Source: Gammaproteobacteria bacterium (lineage in GTDB: Bacteria > Pseudomonadota > Gammaproteobacteria > Pseudomonadales > Halieaceae). From it: 64,000 nucleotides of DNA. The notes below the pieces were generated by a model, which saw only the letters and a program-made list of their open reading frames with translations, had not been told where the DNA came from and ran no database searches. A program made the position numbers and the translations under genes. Positions 18,127-26,092 of the stretch are shown here, in pieces. The stretch covers positions 1 to 64,000 of the forward strand of contig JANSYN010000001.1 of the NCBI GenBank assembly GCA_024742415.1. Direction: 5' to 3'. Position 1 is the stretch's first letter, and each line of letters starts with the position of its first letter.

Positions 18127-19255
18127 CGGCAGGGGTGACCGCAACGCCGTCATCGAGGCCCGCTACGTCCAGCGACAGCACAATACGGTCGCCGGCCTGC
18201 AGGTTCTGTGTGACCTCGGTAAAGTTCCAGTTGCGCAGGCCGCTGCCAATCGCCACGCGTTCCAGTTTGCCCGAGGCGGCGTTGTAGCGAAACACCTCGT
18301 CGTTTTCCAGCACCGCTTCTGTTGGCACGCGCAGCACATCGTTTTGCGTTTCGAGAATAATGTCAATGTCGGCGCTGTAGCCCACCAGCAGGCGTGAGCG
18401 CACTGCGGGGTCGGTGAACTTTACGTCGATCTCTACGGTGCGTGCCTGTTTTTCCAGGTCCAGCACGTAGGGCGCGATGCGGTCCAGCGTGGCGGCAAAG
18501 GTCTCACCACGAAAGGCGTCCAGCGTCACCCGGGCGGGCAGGCCGCGTTCCAGCTCGCCGGCGTCGACTTCGTCTATCGGAGCATTCACATACAGGCAGC
18601 CGTAGTCGATCAAGTCGATTGCCGGCGGTGTTGCCACACCCGGTGGTGAGGGCGTGACGTATTCACCGACCTCGCCATTGATCTGCGCGACGATTCCCCC
18701 AAACGGCGCGCGCAGGTAAGTCTCCTCCAGCAGCGCCTGGTTCATTTCGAGGTTGGCCTGGGCGAACTTTTCTTCATCCCTGGCGGCCTGGCAGGCAAAC
18801 TGGCTGCCCTGTGCTCGGGTGCGGCCAAGCTCGGCGGCCTCGCGCGAGGCCAGTTTTTTTTCCAACAGGGTTTCCAGACGCCGCGCCTCGCGGGCGGCGT
18901 TGGCAGATTCCACGCAGGCCTTTTCGGAGCGACTGCGAGCGGCCAGAAGCTGTGCTTCAGACTGGGCCTGCATAGCCTTTCTGTCGAGATTCCACAGTGC
19001 CAGCAGCACTTGCCCAGCCTCGACCTGGTCACCCTCATCCACGTGCAGTTTATCCACGCGCCCGCCAATGGGCATCGACAGCTTGGAGCGACGGCACGCC
19101 TCTACCGTGCCGGCGCGCGTGTTGGAGACCGTCTTCTCAACAAGGCCACGGGTGACCGTGTGCAGGCTGACCTGTGGCGGCGGTTGTCGTCCCATCATCC
19201 ACAGTGCTGCAACCACCGCCAGGACCAGGCCTATGGCCAGTGCCGCTTTCTTCAC
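18119..19255 (-). CDS. MacA/HlyD-family periplasmic adaptor
   Basis: 378 residues: an N-terminal membrane anchor (LAIGLVLAVVAALWMM), a biotinyl-lipoyl half (SKLSMPIGGRVDKLHVDEGDQVEAGQVLLAL), a long helical hairpin (about 90-175), the second lipoyl half (APFGGIVAQINGEVGEYV), and beta-barrel plus membrane-proximal domains. It is the first gene of the operon adaptor-ATPase-permease-permease and would bridge to an outer membrane TolC partner that is not encoded here. The hairpin's length suits a TolC-docking adaptor. Confidence 0.85.
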   Translation of the reverse strand: MKKAALAIGLVLAVVAALWMMGRQPPPQVSLHTVTRGLVEKTVSNTRAGTVEACRRSKLSMPIGGRVDKLHVDEGDQVEAGQVLLALWNLDRKAMQAQSEAQLLAARSRSEKACVESANAAREARRLETLLEKKLASREAAELGRTRAQGSQFACQAARDEEKFAQANLEMNQALLEETYLRAPFGGIVAQINGEVGEYVTPSPPGVATPPAIDLIDYGCLYVNAPIDEVDAGELERGLPARVTLDAFRGETFAATLDRIAPYVLDLEKQARTVEIDVKFTDPAVRSRLLVGYSADIDIILETQNDVLRVPTEAVLENDEVFRYNAASGKLERVAIGSGLRNWNFTEVTQNLQAGDRIVLSLDVAGLDDGVAVTPADD

Positions 19256-19614
19256 GTGGGACTCCTCTATGGCAGATTCGGGATAACTGACACTGTCGGT
19301 ATGCTGTGCGCAGTGTCGCCAGTCCTTGTTCTTTTATTATGGACCTAGTCGCAGCGATTATCGAACTGGTACCGCGCTGGAGGCTGCAGCGCGTGGCGCG
19401 CCCGGCCTGTGATGTAAAGACCTCTTTACGATTACCGCATTTTGGGTAGCATAAGGTCTGCTAGACTAGGGCATTGAATGACACCCTGACGGGTCAGGCA
19501 ACAACGACCGCAAGCACCGCAAGGAAAGTTGCGTTCAATCCGATGAAAACGCGTTACACTGTGCGTTCGATGCAACAAGTAATAGTCGTAACACGCAATA
19601 CAAGGAGATACACC
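19256..19614. other. 359-bp divergent intergenic region
   Basis: This separates the ABC efflux operon (minus) from the Ala/Asp-rich lipoprotein gene (plus) and should contain both promoters. An in-frame upstream extension of the lipoprotein ORF to 19474 is judged untranslated because the lipoprotein signal starts at 19615. No further structure was recognised. Confidence 0.5.
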
Positions 19615-20127
19615 ATGAACAAGAAGATGACTGGAACACTTACCGCAGCAGTACTGGCTTTTGGTCTGGCAGCGTGCAGCCAGGACGACGTGGAAGAGAC
19701 CAAGCAGTCGATGCAGGATGCCGCGGACAAGGTCAGCGAAACAGCGACTAGCGCAGCTGAAAGTGCCGGTGACGCAATGGACTCTGCCGCGGATTCCGTG
19801 CAGGCGATGGCAAAAGACGCCGGTGACGCCGCCAGTGAAGCGTACGACGCAGCCGCCGATGCCACTGGCGATGCCTATGACGCAACCGCTGATGCTGCCT
19901 CAGACGCCTACGATTCTGCGGCTGATGCGGCCTCTGATGCTGCTGATGCCGTGTCTGATGCCGCCAGCGATGCTGCCGATGCGGTAAGCGATTCTGCCGA
20001 TGATGCAATGGACGCCGCCAAGGATGCCGCTGACGATGCCTCTGATGCTGCCACCGATGCCATGAAAGAAGCCGACAAATCCATGAACGATGCTATGGAC
20101 AAAGCCAACAAGGCGATGGAAGGCTGA
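19615..20127 (+). CDS. Ala/Asp-rich repetitive lipoprotein
   Basis: 170 residues from the ATG at 19615, which follows AAGGAGAT at proper spacing. The signal peptide ends in a lipobox (FGLAAC, Cys near residue 20). The rest is almost wholly a low-complexity amphipathic helix of AADAASDAYDSAAD-like units rich in Ala, Asp and Ser, ending with Met/Lys-rich DKANKAMEG. It is strongly acidic and resembles LEA/apolipoprotein-like or Lpp-like helical lipoproteins. Function unknown; a role in envelope stress or spacing is plausible. A strong hairpin terminator follows within 11 bases. Confidence 0.82.
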   Translation: MNKKMTGTLTAAVLAFGLAACSQDDVEETKQSMQDAADKVSETATSAAESAGDAMDSAADSVQAMAKDAGDAASEAYDAAADATGDAYDATADAASDAYDSAADAASDAADAVSDAASDAADAVSDSADDAMDAAKDAADDASDAATDAMKEADKSMNDAMDKANKAMEG

Positions 20128-20137
20128 TGTTTGCATG

Positions 20138-20176
20138 CTTGCCGGCCGCCACACCGTGTGGCGCCGGCAAGTCTTT
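20138..20176 (+). terminator. Terminator of the Ala/Asp-rich lipoprotein gene
   Basis: A long GC-rich stem (CTTGCCGGC-C-GCCACAC pairing with GTGTGGCGCCGGCAAG, one bulged C) followed by TCTTT, starting 11 bases after the stop. Confidence 0.85.
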
Positions 20177-20232
20177 ATGCCGCCTTGAGGTTCGTCTGTG
20201 CGTGGCCTGTTAACGCCTTCCCTCACCGCGGT

Positions 20233-20290
20233 TTTCCACTATCTCGGCTTCCCACTATTTCTGCTTCCCACTACCTCGGCCTTCCATCGG
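20233..20290 (+). repeat. Short degenerate tandem repeat, ~16 bp period
   Basis: Three and a half copies of a TTCCCACTATCTCGGC-like unit, with single-base changes. It lies in the gap before the convergent LLM oxidoreductase gene and encodes nothing I recognise. Confidence 0.55.
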
Positions 20291-20353
20291 CCCGATAAGG
20301 GGCCGCACCGACCCGCAGCCATCAGTCAAGATACTCACAGAGTACCGCACAGT

Positions 20354-21382
20354 TTAACCAGCGGCGCCGATCCGGCCCTGTGATGGCGTGGAGCCGGCTG
20401 TGGAGAGGGCTTCCCACAGCAGCTCGAAAGAGCGCTTTCTATCTTCAAAATGATACATGTTGGTGACGGCCATGACTTCATTGGCGTCGTATCTGGCGGC
20501 AATCTCTTGCAGTCGTGCACGCACGACGATGGGCGTACCGGTAGCCCGGCTGCTGGCACGACTGGCGATAAATGCCTCTTCCTGCGGGCCAAGACGGTAG
20601 CTGGCAGCCGCTTCGGGTGTGAGCGAGTGGCCGTTGGATTGCCCGGTAAAAAAGCGGAACAGGTTGAGGTCGTAGGTGAGCTGCAACAGCTCTGCACGCT
20701 CCTGTGAATCTGCGCAAAATACACCCAGCGCGAGAATGGCATAGGGCTCTGTCTGCCGTTGCGATGGCTGAAACTCCGCTTTGTACAGCCTGATCAGGCG
20801 CTCATCAGCCTGGGGATTAATGAACAGGCCCAGCGCATAGGGCAGCCCGCGCTGTGCGGCCAGCACCGCGCTGTCCGGGCTGGAGCCAAGCATCCACAGC
20901 GGTAGATCCGCCGGCGGGCGCGGGCTGACCAGCGGCTGGGTAGATTCATCCCACAGGTAATGGCTGAGCTGTTGGGTCAGTTCCGGAAAGGCTTCAAAGC
21001 GCGGGCGATTGCCGTTCGCCAGCGCCACGGCGGTGCTCATGTCGGCACCCGGTGCGCGCCCAATGCCCAGGTCAACGCGCCCGGGGTACAGGTTGGCCAG
21101 TACTGAAAACGTCTCAGCGACCTTATAGGCACTGTAGTGCGGCAACATCACGCCGCCCGACCCGATGCGGATACGTTGGGTGACAGCGCCGATCGCCGCG
21201 AGCAGTACCTCAGGCGCGCTGCCTGCGACCGAGGGAAAGGCGTGGTGCTCCGACACCCAGAAGCGCTTGTACCCCAGCGCCTCGCACCAGCGGGCCATGG
21301 CGAGCGTTTCCTGCAGAGCCTCATGGGCAGTGCCGGCGGAGCGCGCCAGAGATTGGTCGAGTACTGAAAGTGCCACGGTCAT
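20354..21382 (-). CDS. LLM-class flavin-dependent oxidoreductase (MsnO8-like)
   Basis: 342 residues of the bacterial luciferase-like TIM barrel: starts MTVALSVLDQSL, then YKRFWVSEHHAFPSVAGSAPEVLLAAIG, GSGGVMLPHYSAYKVAE, and PGRVDLGIGRAPG, the run typical of the MsnO8 subgroup. These use FMNH2 and O2 on small organic substrates, here unknown. A stand-alone gene. Confidence 0.87.
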   Translation of the reverse strand: MTVALSVLDQSLARSAGTAHEALQETLAMARWCEALGYKRFWVSEHHAFPSVAGSAPEVLLAAIGAVTQRIRIGSGGVMLPHYSAYKVAETFSVLANLYPGRVDLGIGRAPGADMSTAVALANGNRPRFEAFPELTQQLSHYLWDESTQPLVSPRPPADLPLWMLGSSPDSAVLAAQRGLPYALGLFINPQADERLIRLYKAEFQPSQRQTEPYAILALGVFCADSQERAELLQLTYDLNLFRFFTGQSNGHSLTPEAAASYRLGPQEEAFIASRASSRATGTPIVVRARLQEIAARYDANEVMAVTNMYHFEDRKRSFELLWEALSTAGSTPSQGRIGAAG

Positions 21383-21791
21383 ACCGGTACGGCCTGTTTG
21401 AAAAAGATCATTCCGCCTATATTACATGCCCACCGGCATGAGAAGCATCTTGTCTGCGCATGGCTGCCTGTTCTGGCGGAGTGGCTGGACTGCGCGGCCA
21501 TTGCGCGTGGCTGGTCTGAACGCCGGCTCTGCGTGGGTCGTCCGCGCAGGTGATCCGGGCAGGTGATCCCCGGGCCAAGGTGCGGTCGGTTGTTTTGTCT
21601 GCCGGGTTCACCCTTGTTTCTTTTGTGCGCCGTTTGCGTTCGCCATTGCACAAAACGCCCGGTAGTGGCAGGCGTTACCGGCCCCGAAGGTGGGCGCTTG
21701 TTACCGGTTGTTGCGACAAGGCGGGTAACGGCGATTGCGGCAGACTGCACCTGTAAAGCGTATTCACGGGCAACACTTGGTATCATAGGGC
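21383..21791. other. 409-bp intergenic stretch, no supported gene
   Basis: Only short shadow ORFs are present, e.g. 21550-21756 + and 21417-21653 -, without family resemblance or ribosome binding sites. The bases CGCAGGTGATCCGGGCAGGTGATCC near 21545-21569 contain a small direct repeat. Confidence 0.45.
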
Positions 21792-22244
21792 ATGCAAGCG
21801 TTTCCTCATTGGCAATCCGTCCTGGTCTGGAGCAGCGTGATTTCCATCGGCGTTGTGCTTGCCTGCCTGATCGCTATCCCCTGGGTGGTTGGCCGACTCC
21901 CAACCGATTACTTTGCGCGCAGCCGCCGGCAGATACTGGATGCCGCCGCGGGTGCCACTGTGTTCACGCGTATGCTGGACGCCATCAAGAATGTCATCGG
22001 CTTTATTTTCGTTGTGCTGGGCGCGATTATGCTGGTGACGCCGGGGCAGGGCGTGCTGACCATTCTGGTCGGCCTGTTGCTCATGAACTTTCCAGGAAAA
22101 TACCGGCTCGAACGCTGGCTGGTGATGCGCCCCGGCGTCATGCGCGGCCTCAACTGGTTACGATCGCGCCGGGGATTACAGCCGTTTGTACCATTTGCGG
22201 ATGAAGACGCTGCTGCGGGCGGCACAGACTTGCCCGACAGCTAA
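21792..22244 (+). CDS. PGPGW-type integral membrane protein
   Basis: 150 residues, with a first helix (about 8-33), an amphipathic RSRRQILDAAAGATVFTRM stretch, a second hydrophobic hairpin containing LVTPGQGVLTILVGLLLMNFPGK, and a polar tail. The TPGQG...GLLLMNFPGKYRLERWL pattern fits the family known as putative transmembrane protein PGPGW. No function is established. The secreted small protein gene begins 52 bases downstream. Confidence 0.72.
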   Translation: MQAFPHWQSVLVWSSVISIGVVLACLIAIPWVVGRLPTDYFARSRRQILDAAAGATVFTRMLDAIKNVIGFIFVVLGAIMLVTPGQGVLTILVGLLLMNFPGKYRLERWLVMRPGVMRGLNWLRSRRGLQPFVPFADEDAAAGGTDLPDS

Positions 22245-22296
22245 TTTACGTTATTCTCTAGCTTCGCCATTCAGGCACCACCTTTGGAGAGTCACC

Positions 22297-22710
22297 ATGA
22301 AAACTGTTCTGCGCTTTACTGCCCTGATCGTGTGCGCATTGATGGTGACCCTGCGCGCCTTTGCCGACAGTGCCGCAATGCAAAGCGATTGGCTGGATCT
22401 GGTAAAAGGCGCCAGGGAAGAAACTTTGGGTGTAGAACTCATCAGCATAGAGGACGACGCAACGCCTGGCATGACCAAAGTCATGCTGGCGGTCCCCAAG
22501 GCCTCGGTGGGCGCGATGGATACCATCGAGGAAGTCGTCGTGGTGGGGCAACGACCGGAGCCACCGGCACCACCGGCGCAACTGGATATTTCCTATGAGT
22601 GGGTCGAGGACTACGATAACGACAACTATGGCCTGCTCATTCACATCAGCAAAGATACCGTCTGGCCGATTCGCCTGTACGTGAACTCTGAATCGGGTTT
22701 TGTGCGCTAA
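22297..22710 (+). CDS. Small secreted protein with a TonB-box-like EEVVVVGQRP segment
   Basis: 137 residues from the ATG at 22297, chosen because GGAGA precedes it and a signal peptide follows (about 1-23, ending RAFAD). Residues 77-88 read TIEEVVVVGQRP, very like the TonB box/plug start of many TonB-dependent receptors (LEEVVVTAQR type), but no plug or barrel follows; instead there is a Pro-rich linker and a short acidic beta-rich domain (DISYEWVEDYDNDNYGLLIHI). Function unknown. Known small proteins with such segments exist, but I cannot name a family. Confidence 0.65.
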   Translation: MKTVLRFTALIVCALMVTLRAFADSAAMQSDWLDLVKGAREETLGVELISIEDDATPGMTKVMLAVPKASVGAMDTIEEVVVVGQRPEPPAPPAQLDISYEWVEDYDNDNYGLLIHISKDTVWPIRLYVNSESGFVR

Positions 22711-22757
22711 ACCGCCGTAGCCGACTGACCGATCAACCAACCGCCAGCGGAGCCTTA

Positions 22758-23528
22758 ATGTCTATCCTGGGATCACCGAACAACGACATGCTGAAGATGT
22801 TTGCGCCAAGGCCCGGCCGCAGGGCGCTGCTGCCTCAACTGACCCCCGAGGCCGAGGTGGCACTGATGTGCCGCATGCTGTTCAAGGAGGGCTGGAATGA
22901 GCACATTGCCGGGCACATTACCTGCCGGCTGCCCGATGGCAATGTGCTGTCGAACCCATGGGAATTGGCCTGGGATGAAGTCTGCGCGTCTGACATTCTC
23001 ACGCTGGACGCCCAGGGCAGGGTCATCAAGGGCGACTGGAACATCACACCGGCCATTGGCCTGCATATGCAGCTGCACGAGTTGCGGCCCGAGGTAAACG
23101 TGGTGATCCATAACCATGCGCATTGGAGCGGGATATGGGCCAACATGCATCGCGTACCCCCTGTGTATGACCAGGCCAGTGCCTACGTGGATGGCCCCTT
23201 GCCGCTGTATAACGAGTACGAGGGCACCTTCGAGGACGAGAATACCTCGCTGGCAGCGGCCAAGGCGCTGGGCGATGCCAAGTGGGCCCTGCTGGCCAAT
23301 CACGGCTCCCTTGTGGTGGGCAAGGACCTCCGCCAGGCACATTTGCGGGCCATTACGCTGGAGTGGCGCAGCAAACGCGCCTATGAGGTTGAAGCGGCTG
23401 GCGGCGGTGTGCCTCTGGCCGAGGATCAGATTCCCGGGGTAGCCTTGCCTGATGCCAACGGCTTTCCGTTTTTGTGGGAAGCGATGGCGCGCCGAGAGCT
23501 GCGCGAAGATCCCACGGTGCTGGACTAG
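22758..23528 (+). CDS. Class II aldolase/adducin-domain protein
   Basis: 256 residues: WNEHIAGHITCRLPDG for the N-terminal fold, VIHNHAHWSG carrying two metal-binding histidines (about 116-121), and WALLANHGSLVVG with the third (about 181). This domain occurs in fuculose-phosphate aldolase, ribulose-phosphate epimerase and many uncharacterised members; the reaction here is not assignable. It is followed after 220 bases by a TauD-like dioxygenase gene on the same strand, so the two may act in one catabolic route. Confidence 0.87.
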   Translation: MSILGSPNNDMLKMFAPRPGRRALLPQLTPEAEVALMCRMLFKEGWNEHIAGHITCRLPDGNVLSNPWELAWDEVCASDILTLDAQGRVIKGDWNITPAIGLHMQLHELRPEVNVVIHNHAHWSGIWANMHRVPPVYDQASAYVDGPLPLYNEYEGTFEDENTSLAAAKALGDAKWALLANHGSLVVGKDLRQAHLRAITLEWRSKRAYEVEAAGGGVPLAEDQIPGVALPDANGFPFLWEAMARRELREDPTVLD

Positions 23529-23748
23529 GCGCTGCGCAGTGCGGTGCAGTGGATATGAGTACTTTTACCCTTGGGCCCCTGTGCTATCCACGCACACTGC
23601 GCCAGGTGAACCATGCTGCGCAGGCCTCAACCTCACTGGCATGGTTGCTGAGCCTGTTTTTTTGCAACAGTTCCCCAACAAGACTTTCTGAGCAAGGCCA
23701 CCCTCGCAACCTTGCCGGGCCAGATTAACCGGATCACAGGAGAACAAC

Positions 23749-24672
23749 ATGGCGCTGACTGTTACGCCACTTGAGAATGTCGGTGTGGAAGTGGCGGGCT
23801 TTGACATTGCCCAGCCGATAACCGATGACATCGCGGCACAGCTCGTTGCGCTGTGGGACGAGCACGGCATCTTGCTGTTTCGCGGGCAGGACGTCAATCC
23901 CGAGCGGCAGATTGCCTTCAGTCGCCTGTTTGGCGAGTTGGAGATTCACCCCATCGCCGAGACCCGCTCGGAGGATTACCCCGAACTGTTCACGCTGGTG
24001 AACGAACCAGAAAAAGAAAAGTTCATGACCGCGACCTACAAGGGCAGGCAACTCGTGGGCAAGCTCGACTGGCATATGGATTTACACTACACCGGCAAGC
24101 CCAACCGTGGGGCGCTGTTACGCGGTGTGGTGTGCGCCGAAGAAGACGGCATGACAGGCTTTGGCGATCTTGCTAAAGCCTATGATGCGCTGGACGAACA
24201 GACGCAGACCTTGCTGCAGCAGTTAGAGGTGACCTACGCATTTAGCATGCAGCGTCGTCACATGCGTTATGTGGACGTAGACGGCTACGAACCCGGCGCC
24301 TACAGCCCGCGCAAGCCATCTGACATTAACTACCCGAACTTTCCGGAAGTGGCCTATCCCGCCGTGGTAACGCATCCGGTTACCGGGCGCAAAGTACTGG
24401 AGATCTGTGAGCAGTTTCTGGAACGTATCATCGCGCCGCACAAGGCGGGTTTGTCCAACGACGAAGCCATTGAGTTACTGGAGCGTTTGGTCGCGCATAC
24501 GCGCAAGCCGGAATTTCACTACTTCCACCAGTGGGAGCCCGGCGACATGGTGCTGTGGGACAACTGGCGCGCCATGCACTGCGCCACGGGCACCAGGCCC
24601 GGTATGGCGCGCGTGATCCACCGTACCACTATTATGGGCGATGCCACCCTGGGGCGCGTGCTGGATGCCTGA
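23749..24672 (+). CDS. TauD/TfdA-family Fe(II)/2-oxoglutarate dioxygenase
   Basis: 307 residues with the iron triad readable as WHMD (HxD, about 106-108) and the distal His in RAMHCATGTRPG (about 283), plus the 2-oxoglutarate-binding Arg in ARVIHRTT. An N-terminal NVGVEVAGFDIAQPITDD is the usual TauD/TfdA opening. Members hydroxylate substrates such as taurine or aryloxyalkanoates; the substrate here is unknown. A CAGGAGAA ribosome site precedes the ATG. Its end nearly meets the convergent LysR gene (12-base gap). Confidence 0.9.
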   Translation: MALTVTPLENVGVEVAGFDIAQPITDDIAAQLVALWDEHGILLFRGQDVNPERQIAFSRLFGELEIHPIAETRSEDYPELFTLVNEPEKEKFMTATYKGRQLVGKLDWHMDLHYTGKPNRGALLRGVVCAEEDGMTGFGDLAKAYDALDEQTQTLLQQLEVTYAFSMQRRHMRYVDVDGYEPGAYSPRKPSDINYPNFPEVAYPAVVTHPVTGRKVLEICEQFLERIIAPHKAGLSNDEAIELLERLVAHTRKPEFHYFHQWEPGDMVLWDNWRAMHCATGTRPGMARVIHRTTIMGDATLGRVLDA

Positions 24673-24690
24673 GCCGCGCCGTGCTCAGGC
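24667..24690. terminator. Hairpin across the convergent dioxygenase and LysR gene ends
   Basis: GCCTGAGC and GCTCAGGC are exact inverses separated by 8 bases and cover both stop codons. There is no T-run, so it is a candidate bidirectional terminator or mRNA 3' stabiliser rather than a textbook one. Confidence 0.5.
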
Positions 24691-25605
24691 AGCGCCGGAT
24701 TCAAACAGTGTTTTGTCGGCAATTACCCGCTCGGCAATGTAGTCAAACATTACCTTCATGCGTGCGCTGTAGCGCAGCTCTTCATGTGTAACCAGCCACA
24801 GGTCAATTTCAGCGGAGTTATAGTGCGGCAGTATGCGCTGCAGGCCGCCGGCCATCATCGCCCAGCGGTGTGACAACACGCCAATGCCAAAGCCCGCCTT
24901 CACCGCTGCCAGCTGCGCCGACGGGCTGTTGGTGAGGTAACTGGGCTGGCCCAGCATGACGTCGTCGGGCGAGAAGGCCAGATCGTAACTGACCCTGGCC
25001 AGCTTTGTGTCGAGGCTCACGAGCTTGTGCTGACTGAGGTCCTCCAGCTCCGAAATGGGTGGTGACTCCGCCAGGTACGCCGGGCTGGCGTAGAAGCCAA
25101 AGCCGATGCTCACCAGCCGGCGCGCGATCAGGTTTGCCTGAGTGGGCTCACCCAGGCGCAGGGCGATGTCCGCTTCGCGGTGCACCAGGTCTACCGCACG
25201 GTTTTCGATCTGTACCTTGACGAGTATCTCAGGGTACTTGCGGTGAAAATCCAGCAACACCGGTGTTAGCCATTCCGTGCCGGTGCCCTCGGTGGCCGAG
25301 AGGGTGACCTCGCCGCACAGGGCTGATGACTGCGCATCGAGATTGCGGCCAATGGCCAGCATCTCGCGCTCCATGCGTCGCGCGCTTTCCAGGATGCCGT
25401 TGCCGGCATCGGTCAACTGCATACGCCGGCCCGAGCGCACAAACAGCGGCGTGGCAAAGCGTTCTTCCATGGCCGCCAGGCGCCGGCCCACCGTGGGCTG
25501 AGTCAGCTCAAGGCTTTCGGCGGCGCCCACCAGGCTGCCGTTGTCGACGATCGCGAGAAACAGGCGTATGTCTGCCCAGTCCCGCATGGCTTGATTTTCA
25601 TGCAT
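24685..25605 (-). CDS. LysR-family transcriptional regulator
   Basis: 306 residues: N-terminal winged helix with VDNGSLVGAAESLELTQPTVGRRLAAMEERFATPLFVRSG (about 17-56) and a C-terminal effector-binding domain. It is divergent from a tiny membrane protein gene (25697) and convergent with the dioxygenase gene; either could be a target. LysR proteins normally bind in the divergent gap, here 25606-25696, which contains AT-rich ATGCATTAATGCATACT sequence with internal dyad symmetry. Confidence 0.9.
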   Translation of the reverse strand: MHENQAMRDWADIRLFLAIVDNGSLVGAAESLELTQPTVGRRLAAMEERFATPLFVRSGRRMQLTDAGNGILESARRMEREMLAIGRNLDAQSSALCGEVTLSATEGTGTEWLTPVLLDFHRKYPEILVKVQIENRAVDLVHREADIALRLGEPTQANLIARRLVSIGFGFYASPAYLAESPPISELEDLSQHKLVSLDTKLARVSYDLAFSPDDVMLGQPSYLTNSPSAQLAAVKAGFGIGVLSHRWAMMAGGLQRILPHYNSAEIDLWLVTHEELRYSARMKVMFDYIAERVIADKTLFESGAA

Positions 25606-25696
25606 TAATGCATACTAACTATATATTTATTGCATAGCTATGCATATATGACAGGCGTACATTGAACGATGAACCCCATAGTGAAGGAGTAGGGGC

Positions 25697-25900
25697 ATGG
25701 CAAGGGGCATGACATTAAACAAAGTGTTGATCACCGTTATCGGCCTGGTTGTGGTGTTGCTACTGACCTGGCAGGCGCGTGTGAACGCGGCTGCCATCAG
25801 CCCGACGCCGCTGGCAGCACTGCCACAGTGGGAATTGGCGATGGAGCCGGTGGGTAGGAACATGCCGCTGACGCTGGTTCCTGCGAAGGGCAGCAGTTAA
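25697..25900 (+). CDS. Small single-pass membrane or secreted protein
   Basis: 67 residues after a GAAGGAGTAGGGGC ribosome site. One hydrophobic helix (VLITVIGLVVVLLLTW, about 10-25) is followed by a short Pro-rich polar tail. It is divergent from the LysR gene and may be its target. No family recognised. Confidence 0.55.
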   Translation: MARGMTLNKVLITVIGLVVVLLLTWQARVNAAAISPTPLAALPQWELAMEPVGRNMPLTLVPAKGSS

Positions 25901-25954
25901 ACCCGACCACGGATCACCGCAAGCATCACCGGCGCCGCGATCGCTGCCAGGCCC

Positions 25955-25983
25955 TTGACGATCAAGGGCCTTCTCCCTATAGT
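25955..25983 (+). promoter_or_regulatory. Sigma70 promoter of tRNA-Arg
   Basis: TTGACG (25955-25960), exactly 17 bases, then TATAGT (25978-25983). The transcription start would fall near 25990 in a GC-rich discriminator, common for stable-RNA promoters. The -35 lies inside a 9-bp perfect palindrome (GGCCCTTGA / TCAAGGGCC, 25950-25970) that could also end transcription from the small gene upstream. Confidence 0.8.
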
Positions 25984-25995
25984 AGCGCCCCTCAC

Positions 25996-26072
25996 GCGCC
26001 TGTAGCTCAGCTGGATAGAGTACCTGGCTACGAACCAGGCGGTCGCACGTTCGAATCGTGCCAGGCGCGCCA
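25996..26072 (+). tRNA. tRNA-Arg (anticodon ACG)
   Basis: 77 bases with encoded CCA. The acceptor arms GCGCCTG and CAGGCGC pair, the D arm TAGCTCAGCTGGATAGAG is canonical, the anticodon stem is CCTGG/CCAGG with loop CTACGAA (ACG), and the T arm contains GTTCGAATC. The gene is intact even though an island is inserted at its 3' part, because the island's end restores the sequence. Confidence 0.97.
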
Positions 26073-26073
26073 A
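26027..26073 (+). repeat. attL (3' part of tRNA-Arg)
   Basis: 47 bases, from GCTACGAACCAGG in the anticodon loop to the encoded CCA plus one A, identical to 37419-37465. The bases just outside differ, which fixes the ends of the repeat. Confidence 0.92.
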
Positions 26074-26092
26074 TTCCGTAAGGGTCTGCAGC

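Noticed and set aside
19474-19614. 47-residue upstream extension of the Ala/Asp lipoprotein
   Set aside because: The ATG at 19615 has a strong ribosome site and begins a proper lipoprotein signal; the extension would bury it.
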